From assembly GCA_964383325.1 (NCBI GenBank), contig CAYLGY010000017.1, forward strand, positions 1 through 35,841: a stretch of DNA of 35,841 bases, read 5' to 3'. Numbering within the stretch: position 1 is the first letter of the stretch; each line of letters begins with the position of its first letter. A model generated the notes under the pieces. That model had not been told where the DNA came from and did not search any database. It was given only the letters and a program-made list of their open reading frames with translations. The translations under genes were made by a program, and so were the position numbers. Shown here one piece after another: positions 25,539-32,761 of the stretch. Source of the DNA: CAYLGY01 sp964383325 (GTDB lineage Bacteria > Pseudomonadota > Alphaproteobacteria > Rhizobiales > Rhizobiaceae).

Positions 25539-26635
25539 CGGGCCGACTCCGCTTGGCGCGGCAACAGGCAATAGAAATTGGCCTCGTGCCGGATGACGCC
25601 GGCGATCTGTCCCGCCGCGTCGCCCGAGCCGATGAAGAGATCGCCACGCGCCGGTCCGATAATGGCAGATCCGGTATCCTGGGCGATCATCAGCCGTCGG
25701 AACGGCTTGCCGCCGAGTGCCGTAAGTCGCGCGGCGTCGATGTAGAAGGGCGTCGAGAACGTATGCAGCAGACGGTCGACCGCCAGTGACCGGCCTGCCA
25801 TCAGCGGCACCTTTGCGGCAGCGACCGGCCCGAGTTCCGGATTGTCGACGGGGGCCTCGCGGAAAAAGATGTAGGAGCGGTTGCGCCACAGGATCTCGTC
25901 CATCCGGTCCGGATGCGCCGCCAGCCAGTCGCGGATCGACTGCATGGAGACGCTTTCGGGATCGAGTTCTCCAAGCTCGATCAGCACGCGTCCGATGCCG
26001 GTAAAGGGATGGCCCGACTTGGCGGCGTAGGTGATGCGCAGGGTCCGCCCGTCCGTCATGTGCAGGCGGGCGGCGCCCTGGATATGGATGAAGAACAGGT
26101 CGACGCGGTCGCGCAGCCAGGCCATTTCGAGCCCGCGGCCTGCCAACGCGCCGGTCTCGATTGCGCGCCGGTCGGGATATTCGACGATCGCTCCGGAGGG
26201 GCTGCGGTAGCCGAAACGGAAATCGGGATCGAACCCCGCCGGCCGGTTGCCCTCATCGATGGCGACAAGGTCCTCCGGGCGCGCGTAGACCGGATAGCGG
26301 AACTCCGGGGTATGGACAGCGGAGGCGTCCGCGACCGGCTCGTAATATCCGGTCACGAAGCCGGAACCGCCAATGCGGAACGGCTGGAAGTAACGTTCGA
26401 AGAATGTCCTGGCGCCCGCCCGATCCGGCAAGCCGGCAGCCCTTGCCGCTGCATGCACCCTGCGGAGCGCTGAGGGATCGGGGCCGAGAGTGCCCTGGCG
26501 GTAGGCGTAATCGCGGCCATGGATCGCCGAGCGCCGGAAAGCCTCGAAGGCAGCCAGATGATCGTCGGCTTCCCAGCACGGCAGATCCTGGTAGCCGCAG
26601 GGTTCCATTCCCATGGTCGTCTGCGCCGCCGGCAT
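25535..26635 (-). CDS. mltA: Membrane-bound lytic murein transglycosylase A-like protein
   Basis: A 366-aa protein with the MltA and 3D domains. Visible are FFERYFQPFRIGGSGFVTGYYEP, MAWLRDRVDLFFIHIQGAARLHM, TYAAKSGHPFTGIGRVL, and the 3D end IAQDTGSAIIGPARGDLFIGSG with the likely catalytic Asp. MltA cleaves glycan strands to anhydromuropeptides. No signal peptide or lipobox is visible, and an in-frame TGA (the tim44 stop) four codons upstream rules out a longer start. Export must use another route, or the true family form lacks a signal. It overlaps smr by four bases and follows tim44 by nine. Confidence 0.9.
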   Translation of the reverse strand: MPAAQTTMGMEPCGYQDLPCWEADDHLAAFEAFRRSAIHGRDYAYRQGTLGPDPSALRRVHAAARAAGLPDRAGARTFFERYFQPFRIGGSGFVTGYYEPVADASAVHTPEFRYPVYARPEDLVAIDEGNRPAGFDPDFRFGYRSPSGAIVEYPDRRAIETGALAGRGLEMAWLRDRVDLFFIHIQGAARLHMTDGRTLRITYAAKSGHPFTGIGRVLIELGELDPESVSMQSIRDWLAAHPDRMDEILWRNRSYIFFREAPVDNPELGPVAAAKVPLMAGRSLAVDRLLHTFSTPFYIDAARLTALGGKPFRRLMIAQDTGSAIIGPARGDLFIGSGDAAGQIAGVIRHEANFYCLLPRQAESAR

Positions 26636-26644
26636 GCGGCCTGC

Positions 26645-27358
26645 TCAGTCTTCGGCTTCGGTGGCGATCAGTTTCCAGTTCGGATCGCGCGAGCGCGTAT
26701 CCCTGGCAAAGGTCCAGACATCCTTGACCTCGGCGACGGTCTCGGGATCGCCTTCGATCACCTGCCCGGCCTTGTCGATGGTCGCGGAGATCAACTCGCT
26801 GATGATGCGCACGGTGATCTGCGCCTCGCCATCCTTGACGACCGCATTGATGATATCGGCCTTCGCAATCCCCACGAAGGAAGACTGCACCTTTTCGGCA
26901 CGCTGTTCCCGGGCCGAAATCGCTTCATCAAAGCCCTGAAAGACTTCGCGCGACAGCAGGTTCCTGAGGGTTTTCCGGTCGCCGTCAGCATAGGCCATCA
27001 CGATCATTTCATAAGCGGGCCTTGCCCCCTGGAGAAACCCTTCGACCGTGAAGGTCGGATCTGCGTCCCGGATTGCCCGCAGCCCGTCATTCAGCGCTGT
27101 GCCGGAGGCGGCATACCGGTCAATGTCCGCATATCGCTCCGCATCCACCTCCGCCTTGGGACGGATCCGCTTGGGCAGCGAGACGATATTGTCCGGCGCG
27201 CCCTCCTTTTCCACGGGCGAGAGGCGTTCGCGTGCGGTGTAGGGATCGAACGGGCGCCGTTCATTGCCAGTTCGCCGGCCGAGCACGTTGCGAAGCTGAT
27301 AAAAGATGATGACAGCGGCTACGATGAAGAAGATCGTGCCGAAATCCAGGAATTCCAT
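26645..27358 (-). CDS. Tim44/TimA-like membrane-anchored protein
   Basis: A 237-aa protein with an N-terminal membrane helix (MEFLDFGTIFFIVAAVIIFY), a charged linker, and a Tim44-like C-terminal domain (residues about 95-235: FTVEGFLQGARPAYEMIVMA, FQGFDEAISARE, ITVRIISELISATIDKAG, DVWTFARDTRSRDPNWKLIA). Alphaproteobacterial homologues of mitochondrial Tim44 (TimA) are inner-membrane proteins of uncertain role in protein or envelope handling. The ATG at 27358 places the helix at the N-terminus as the family requires. It is divergent from fxsA and secB, a conserved arrangement that hints at a link to protein export. Confidence 0.93.
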   Translation of the reverse strand: MEFLDFGTIFFIVAAVIIFYQLRNVLGRRTGNERRPFDPYTARERLSPVEKEGAPDNIVSLPKRIRPKAEVDAERYADIDRYAASGTALNDGLRAIRDADPTFTVEGFLQGARPAYEMIVMAYADGDRKTLRNLLSREVFQGFDEAISAREQRAEKVQSSFVGIAKADIINAVVKDGEAQITVRIISELISATIDKAGQVIEGDPETVAEVKDVWTFARDTRSRDPNWKLIATEAED

Positions 27359-27601
27359 AGGTGCAACCAATCTTGTAGCTTCGCCGGCGGGCAATGTCGC
27401 TGTCCGGATAATCAATGCGGCCGCAATGCGCAACCTCAAGGCACCCGCTTTTCCCGGCCGGAGCCGCGACAGCCGTCACCTCATGATATAGAGTGCTATC
27501 GTGCATCATTCAAATGCCATCAACAATCCCTATTTCAGGATCGGCCCCATGCCGGCGAGGACGGGATGCGAAGGCCTCAACTCCTGCAGAAGGGATGAAA
27601 A

Positions 27602-28066
27602 TTGCGTATTCCATGGTTCGCCCTGCTCCTGCTCATCCTGCCAGTCGCCGAGATTGCCGGTTTCATCGTCGTTGGCAGCGAGATCGGCGTCCTGGCGACG
27701 CTGCTGCTGATCTTTGCGACCTCCCTGCTCGGCCTGTTGCTGCTGCGTATTCAGGGCATCGGCGTCCTGGCGCGCATCCGCCGCGAATCCGATGCGGGCC
27801 GCATTCCGGGCAGGGAGATGATCCATGCCGCCATGATCATGATTGCCGGGGTCCTGCTCCTCGTTCCGGGATTCCTGACCGATCTGGCGGGGCTGTTGCT
27901 GTTCATTCCGGCGATCCGCGAGATTGGCTGGCGCCTGGTTCGTGACAGGATCGTGCTGGTCGGGGAGTCCGGCCATGCCGCCCGGAGGCAGGCGCCGGTC
28001 ATCGATCTCGACGAGAGCGAATATGACAGTCAGCCGCGGCCCGATTCACCCTGGCGGCGCGAATGA
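27602..28066 (+). CDS. fxsA: FxsA-family membrane protein
   Basis: A 154-aa membrane protein with an N-terminal helix pair (WFALLLLILPVAEIAGFIVVG, GVLATLLLIFATSLLGLLLL), the conserved IQGIGVLARI-RRESDAGRIPGREM loop, and the helix AGVLLLVPGFLTDLAGLLLFIP. The tail is acidic and polar. FxsA of E. coli relieves phage T7 exclusion when overproduced; its normal function is unknown. The start is a TTG at 27602, seven bases after GAAGGG. The ATG at 27595 is in another frame and does not give this protein. A 243-bp divergent gap separates it from tim44; secB follows after 89 bp. Confidence 0.87.
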   Translation: MRIPWFALLLLILPVAEIAGFIVVGSEIGVLATLLLIFATSLLGLLLLRIQGIGVLARIRRESDAGRIPGREMIHAAMIMIAGVLLLVPGFLTDLAGLLLFIPAIREIGWRLVRDRIVLVGESGHAARRQAPVIDLDESEYDSQPRPDSPWRRE

Positions 28067-28155
28067 GTGTGCAAGTCTTGTCAAGTCGACGCCCCGCATG
28101 CTAGCAGCGCACGGGAGTTCAAGGGCCGTCCGGTCCTGCAGGAAGGAAAGTTCTC

Positions 28156-28665
28156 ATGGCAAGTTCGACGAATGAAGGCAAGGACGGCAAGGCGGGGGCC
28201 GGCGCCGGCAAGGAACAGCAGCAGCCGCAGCTGCGCGTGCTGGCGCAGTATGTGAAGGATCTTTCCTTCGAGAATCCCGGTGCGCCCACTTCGCTGCAGG
28301 GACAGCAGAAGGCGCCGGCGATCAATATCAATGTGAACGTCAACGCCAATCCGCTGACGCAATCCAATTACGACGTTGTCCTGACCCTGAACGCGCGGGC
28401 GGAATCGGACGGCAAGGTGCTGTTCAATCTCGAATTGCTCTATGGCGGCGTCTTCCACGTGGAAGGCTTTCCGCAGGAGCACATGCTTCCCCTGCTGTTC
28501 ATCGAATGCCCGCGCATTCTGTTCCCCTTCGCCCGCCAGATCGTTGCGGATGCGACCCGTCATGGCGGTTTCCCGCCCTTGATGATCGACCCGATCGACT
28601 TTGCCCAGATGTTCCAGCAGAGGCTTGCCGAGGAACAGGCGAAGAAGAAGGTACAGAACGCCTGA
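28156..28665 (+). CDS. secB: Protein-export chaperone SecB
   Basis: A 169-aa tetrameric cytosolic chaperone that keeps precursors unfolded and hands them to SecA. The core matches SecB: LRVLAQYVKDLSFENPGAP, NVNVNANPL, NYDVVLTLNARAE, FNLELLYGGVFHVEGFP, LPLLFIECPRILFPFARQIV and GGFPPLMIDPIDF. The first 22 residues are a low-complexity Gly/Ala/Lys extension, common in alphaproteobacteria. A GGAAGGAAAG ribosome site precedes the ATG. The 253 bp after it, up to the rlpA-like gene, show no gene or clear signal. Confidence 0.97.
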   Translation: MASSTNEGKDGKAGAGAGKEQQQPQLRVLAQYVKDLSFENPGAPTSLQGQQKAPAININVNVNANPLTQSNYDVVLTLNARAESDGKVLFNLELLYGGVFHVEGFPQEHMLPLLFIECPRILFPFARQIVADATRHGGFPPLMIDPIDFAQMFQQRLAEEQAKKKVQNA

Positions 28666-28918
28666 CCTCGGCAGAGTGGCTGGCCTCGACCGGGAGCGGT
28701 CCGGGGCTATGCCCTGTCCCCCTCGTTACAATCTGACTCAATAAGTGATTTGCGCCCGGGTGCATGCGCCCGATGGCGCCGCATTTGCCCTCTAGAGGGG
28801 CGCTGTCCGGAAAGGGTCCGGGCAATTGGCACGGCACTTGGCAGTCCCGCCCGGAGAATGGCGGGAGCGCCAAATGCTCGTGACCATCGGTTGAGTCGAG
28901 TTCACGAGGTTTGCTTTT

Positions 28919-29266
28919 ATGAGAATGAAGATTGCGGGGTCGCTGCTGATCGCAGCGACACTGACGGGCATGTCCATGCCTGCCCATGCGCAGCAATGCG
29001 GCCATGCCTCCTGGTATGCGCTTACATCGAAGACCGCATCCGGGGAGCGAATGAATCCCGAGGGCATGACGGCGGCACACCGCCATCTGCCGTTCGGTTC
29101 GAAACTGAAGGTCACCAATCCGCGCAATGGCAATACGGTGACGGTCCGCATCAATGATCGCGGCCCATTCATCAAGGGCCGGGTGCTCGATCTTTCCCGG
29201 GCGGCAGCTCGCGAGCTCGGCTTCCTCAAAGCCGGCGTGACGAAGGTCTGTTTCTCCGTCAGTTGA
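28919..29266 (+). CDS. RlpA-like double-psi beta-barrel protein, exported
   Basis: A 115-aa protein with a signal peptide (residues 1-24, cut after SMPAHA) followed only by a double-psi beta-barrel domain: GHASWYALTSKTASGERMN, MTAAHRHLPFGSKLKVTN, and VTVRINDRGPFIKGRVLDLS with the conserved NDRGPF. RlpA proteins cleave naked glycan strands at the septum in some species. The SPOR domain found in full RlpA is missing, so this is a minimal form whose enzymatic role is not assured. Two cysteines (QQCGH, KVCFSVS) could form a disulfide. A stable hairpin follows the stop. Confidence 0.9.
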   Translation: MRMKIAGSLLIAATLTGMSMPAHAQQCGHASWYALTSKTASGERMNPEGMTAAHRHLPFGSKLKVTNPRNGNTVTVRINDRGPFIKGRVLDLSRAAARELGFLKAGVTKVCFSVS

Positions 29267-29278
29267 ACCGGGCCACAA

Positions 29279-29312
29279 TGCAAGGCGGCGGGAGGCTTTC
29301 CGCCCCCTTGCA
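29279..29312 (+). terminator. Long hairpin after the rlpA-like gene
   Basis: TGCAAGG (29279-29285) pairs with CCTTGCA (29306-29312), and GGCGG (29287-29291) with CCGCC (29300-29304), with a single C-C mismatch and an 8-nt loop. It begins 13 bp after the stop. No T-tract follows, so it may protect the transcript end rather than terminate by itself. Confidence 0.45.
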
Positions 29313-29397
29313 ACGATAAGCAGGTTTTCCTTGTTCCGAGCGCTGCAAAGCCCCTTGCATTTGCAGCGGCAAGCCCTTATCCCAAGCGCATCGAAGC

Positions 29398-29474
29398 GCG
29401 GTTGTAGCTCAGCTGGTTAGAGCGCAGGATTGTGGCTCCTGAGGTCGGTGGTTCGAATCCACCCAACCGTACCA
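29398..29474 (+). tRNA. tRNA-His (anticodon GTG)
   Basis: A full 77-nt cloverleaf. Acceptor GCGGTTG (29398-29404) pairs with CAACCGT (29464-29470); the D arm is GCTC/GAGC; the anticodon stem is CAGGA/TCCTG around TTGTGGC, with GTG at 29432-29434; the T arm is GGTGG-TTCGAAT-CCACC; CCA is encoded at 29472-29474. The end pair is G1-U72 with discriminator A73, and the usual G-1:C73 pair of bacterial tRNA-His is absent. This is the known alphaproteobacterial variant. A run of six T follows at 29475-29480 and probably ends the transcript. Confidence 0.97.
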
Positions 29475-29706
29475 TTTTTTCCGGTTTTGCTGGATGGCGA
29501 CACACGCCGCAGACCCTGCCCGGCAGAAGGTGACGGTCCCGTTCGGGATGGGGTAATCCACCGGCTCCAGAAGTCTCCCGGCATCTCCTGTCATTTCAGA
29601 ACCGTTTCCGTGCGGGATCAAGGATCCTGATCCGGATTCCACGCAGGAACCGTTTGGCTTCTTCCCGGTTGTCTGCATGGCCCGGCTTGTTTCCGGCGCA
29701 CCAGAA

Positions 29707-29734
29707 ATATTGACGTTTACGGAAACGTCAATAT
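29707..29734. promoter_or_regulatory. 28-bp perfect palindrome upstream of the beta-oxidation operon
   Basis: Arms ATATTGACGTTT (29707-29718) and AAACGTCAATAT (29723-29734) are exact inverted repeats around ACGG, 27 bp before the operon start codon. The TGACGTTT-type core resembles operators of MerR-family regulators such as LiuR that control fatty-acid and branched-chain degradation. The regulator is not encoded in the window, so the match is an inference. The rest of 29475-29761 shows no gene. Confidence 0.7.
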
Positions 29735-29761
29735 GATGCGGAGACATTCTGGAGGAAGCTC

Positions 29762-31534
29762 ATGCTGCTCTATCAGGCGCCGGTCGAGGATACGCGATTC
29801 ATTCTGGAGGAGGTGCTGCGAATAGGCGACTACTCCCATCTGCCCGGCTTTCAGGACCTTGGCGGCGAACTTCTGCAGGCGATCCTCGAGGAGAGCGGCC
29901 GCCTGGCCTCAAATGTCCTGCTGCCTCTGAACCGGGTCGGAGATGTGCAGGGTTGCCGTCGCCATGAGGATGGCTCCGTTTCGACCCCGGACGGATTTCT
30001 CGATGCCTATCGCGAATATTGCGCCGGGGGCTGGCTCGGTCTTGCCGTGCCGGAGGAATTCGGCGGCCAGGGGCTGCCCTATGCGCTGCATGTTGCTGTC
30101 GCGGAATATATGAGCTCCGCCAATCTGTCCCTGATGATGTATCCCGGCCTTACGCAGGCGGCGATCTCGGCCATCATCGCCCATGGCAGCGCCACGCAGC
30201 AGGCACGCTGGCTACCCCGCCTCGTCAGCGGCGAGTGGTCGGGCACCATGAACCTGACCGAGCCGCAATGCGGCACCGATCTCGGGCTCATCCGGACCCA
30301 GGCGCGACCGGACGGCCAGGGCGCCTATCGCATCACCGGACAGAAGATCTTCATTTCAGCTGGCGAGCATGACCTGACCGGGAATATCGTGCATCTGGTT
30401 CTTGCGCGGATCGATGGCGCGCCGGCAGGGACGAAGGGGCTTTCGCTGTTCATCGTACCAAAAATCCAGGTGGATGCGAATGGGAGCCTTGCAGGGCCGA
30501 ATGGCGTTACCTGCAGCTCGATCGAGCACAAGATGGGGATTCATGGCAGCGCGACCTGCGTCATGGAGTATGAGGAGGCGGAAGGCGAACTGCTCGGAGC
30601 GGAGAATGGCGGTCTGCGGGCAATGTTCACCATGATGAACGAGGCCCGGCTCGGCGTCGGGTTGCAGGGGCTTGCGATCTCGGAAGCGGCGTGCCAGCAG
30701 GCGGCTGCCTATGCGCGCGAAAGGTTGCAGGGGCGTGCGCTCACGGGCCCGGCCGAAAAGGACAAGCCGGCGGACCCGATCATGGTCCATCCCGACATCC
30801 GCCGGATCCTGATGACGCTGCGGGCGTTCAATGAGGGTGGCCGGGCGCTGATGCTCTCGACCGCGCTGCAGGCCGACCTTGCCCGGCGCGAAACCGATGA
30901 GCTTGCGTGCCAGGCAGCGCAGGACCGGGTCGACCTGCTGACGCCTGTGGTGAAGGGCGTGTTCACCGATCGCGGGTTCGATCATGCGGTCATGGCCCAG
31001 CAGGTTTTCGGCGGCCATGGCTATATCGAGGAGACCGGGATGAGTCAGCTCGTGCGCGATGCCCGCATTGCCATGATCTATGAGGGCACGAACGGCATCC
31101 AGGCGCTGGACCTGGTCGGGCGAAAGCTTCCTGCCCATGGTGGACGCGCCATGAAGGTATTCCTGCAGGAAGTTGAGGAGTTCTGCACTGCGGGCGGCGA
31201 GGAAATGGCGCCCTTCCTGGTGCCGCTGCGCAAGGGGCTGGATGATCTGCGCGGGGCGACTCTCTGGCTCATGCAGAACGCGGTCCGCCAACCCGACCAT
31301 GCCGGGGCGGGTGCGACCGACTACATGCATCTGCTCGGGCTGGTGGCACTCGGCCATATGTGGGCGCGGATGGCCGGCATGGCGCTCGCCGCTCCGGAAG
31401 GAGAATTCCAGCGCAACAAGCTTGCAACCGCTCGGTTCTTCATGCAACGCATCCTGCCCGAGACCGCGTTGCGACGCGCCCGGATCGAGGCAGGGGCAGA
31501 ATCGACGATGGCGCTGCCTGCAAGCGCATTCTGA
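29762..31534 (+). CDS. Acyl-CoA dehydrogenase (DmdC/FadE-like, about 590 aa)
   Basis: An FAD enzyme that introduces the 2,3 double bond in acyl-CoA, the first beta-oxidation step. The 590-aa form is longer than the 380-aa classic type, with an N-terminal extension (MLLYQAPVEDTRFILEEVL) and a C-terminal helical domain after residue 460. Motifs: LAVPEEFGGQGLP, GTMNLTEPQCGTDLG (FAD/substrate loop), KIFISAGEHDLT, QVFGGHGYIEETG, and the catalytic glutamate in IYEGTNGIQALD. The same subfamily includes the methylmercaptopropionyl-CoA dehydrogenase DmdC, but the thiolase and FadB neighbours favour fatty-acid oxidation. GGAGGA precedes the ATG. First gene of a three-gene operon. Confidence 0.92.
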   Translation: MLLYQAPVEDTRFILEEVLRIGDYSHLPGFQDLGGELLQAILEESGRLASNVLLPLNRVGDVQGCRRHEDGSVSTPDGFLDAYREYCAGGWLGLAVPEEFGGQGLPYALHVAVAEYMSSANLSLMMYPGLTQAAISAIIAHGSATQQARWLPRLVSGEWSGTMNLTEPQCGTDLGLIRTQARPDGQGAYRITGQKIFISAGEHDLTGNIVHLVLARIDGAPAGTKGLSLFIVPKIQVDANGSLAGPNGVTCSSIEHKMGIHGSATCVMEYEEAEGELLGAENGGLRAMFTMMNEARLGVGLQGLAISEAACQQAAAYARERLQGRALTGPAEKDKPADPIMVHPDIRRILMTLRAFNEGGRALMLSTALQADLARRETDELACQAAQDRVDLLTPVVKGVFTDRGFDHAVMAQQVFGGHGYIEETGMSQLVRDARIAMIYEGTNGIQALDLVGRKLPAHGGRAMKVFLQEVEEFCTAGGEEMAPFLVPLRKGLDDLRGATLWLMQNAVRQPDHAGAGATDYMHLLGLVALGHMWARMAGMALAAPEGEFQRNKLATARFFMQRILPETALRRARIEAGAESTMALPASAF

Positions 31535-31549
31535 CCTGGGAGTCTGACC

Positions 31550-32758
31550 ATGGCTGACGCATATATCTTCGATGCGGTCCGCACGCCGCGCGGCAGGGGC
31601 AAGGCGGATGGCGCCCTGCATGAAGTGCCGACGCCGCGACTTGCGGCCCGGGTGCTCGAAGCGGTGCGGGATCGCAGCGGGCTCGACACTGCATGGGTCG
31701 ATGACATCATCTTCGGCTGCGTCGATCCGATCGGCGAGGCGGGCGGCGTCGTGCCACGCGCTGCTGCCTTCGAGGCAGGCTATGATTTTCGGGCTCCCGG
31801 CATGCAGATTTCCCGTTTCTGCGCCTCCGGCCTCGACGCGGTAAATCTGGCCGCAGCGCGGATCGGCCATGGCGGCGACGACATCGTCATTGCCGGTGGC
31901 GTCGAATCCATGTCCCGCATCGGCCTTGGCGCTTCGGGGAGCGCGTGGGCCATGGATCCGTCCGTGGCCCTGCCGGGCTGGTTCATGCCGCAGGGGGTTT
32001 CGGCCGATCTCATCGCCACCCGATATGGCTTCAGCCGCGAGGAGCTGGATGCCTATGCCGTGGAAAGCCAGCGCCGCGCTGCCCGCGCATGGGAGAATGG
32101 CTATTTCGACCGTTCGGTCATCCCCGTGAAGGACCAGAACGGCCTCGTCATTCTCGACCGCGACGAACACATGCGGCCGGATACGGACATGCAATCGCTG
32201 GCGGCGCTCAAGCCGTCCTTTGCCATGTTCGGCGAAATGGGCGGCTTCGACGCCGTGGCGATCCAGCGCTATCCGGAGCTGGAAGAAATTCACCATGTCC
32301 ATCATGCCGGGAACTCGTCGGGAATCGTCGATGGCGCAGCGGCGGTCCTGCTCGGCTCGAAGCGTGGCGGAGAGCGCATGGGGCTTGCGCCGCGTGCCAG
32401 GGTACGCAGCTTCGCCAATATCGGCTCGGAGCCGGCGATCATGCTGACCGGCCCGGTCGATGTCACCGGCAAGCTTCTGGAACGGGCCGGCATGCAGCTT
32501 TCCGATATCGACCTGTTCGAGGTCAACGAGGCGTTTGCCTCGGTCGTGCTGCGCTATTGCCAGGCGTTCGACCTTGACCCGGACAAGGTCAATGTGAATG
32601 GCGGCGCCATCGCCATGGGGCATCCGCTTGGCGCCACCGGCGCCATGATCCTCGGTACCGTGCTCGACGAGCTGGAGCGCCGCGATCTGAATGTCGCCCT
32701 CGTGACCCTGTGCATCGGGGCCGGCATGGGGACGGCCACCATCATCGAAAGGGTCTGA
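31550..32758 (+). CDS. fadA: Acetyl-CoA C-acyltransferase (3-ketoacyl-CoA thiolase)
   Basis: Cleaves 3-ketoacyl-CoA with CoA, releasing acetyl-CoA. The 402-aa protein keeps the thiolase active site: Cys91 in SRFCASGLDAVN, NEAFASV, His358 in GGAIAMGHPLGATG, and Cys388 in TLCIGAGMG. It differs clearly from the biosynthetic thiolase PhaA also in this window (FDAVRTPRGRGK opening, longer loop MFGEMGGFD), in line with a degradative role. It starts 15 bp after the dehydrogenase stop and is followed 3 bp later by the FadB-type gene, so all three are surely co-transcribed. Confidence 0.92.
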   Translation: MADAYIFDAVRTPRGRGKADGALHEVPTPRLAARVLEAVRDRSGLDTAWVDDIIFGCVDPIGEAGGVVPRAAAFEAGYDFRAPGMQISRFCASGLDAVNLAAARIGHGGDDIVIAGGVESMSRIGLGASGSAWAMDPSVALPGWFMPQGVSADLIATRYGFSREELDAYAVESQRRAARAWENGYFDRSVIPVKDQNGLVILDRDEHMRPDTDMQSLAALKPSFAMFGEMGGFDAVAIQRYPELEEIHHVHHAGNSSGIVDGAAAVLLGSKRGGERMGLAPRARVRSFANIGSEPAIMLTGPVDVTGKLLERAGMQLSDIDLFEVNEAFASVVLRYCQAFDLDPDKVNVNGGAIAMGHPLGATGAMILGTVLDELERRDLNVALVTLCIGAGMGTATIIERV

Positions 32759-32761
32759 GCC

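Noticed and set aside
27595..27945. ATG-started frame overlapping fxsA
   Set aside because: Its translation has no membrane or family pattern; the TTG-started frame gives a clear FxsA protein with a ribosome site.
29615..29633. Near-palindrome around GGATCAAGGATCCTGATCC before the fad operon
   Set aside because: The arms are offset by one base and it lies far from the promoter; the 28-bp palindrome at 29707-29734 is a much better operator.
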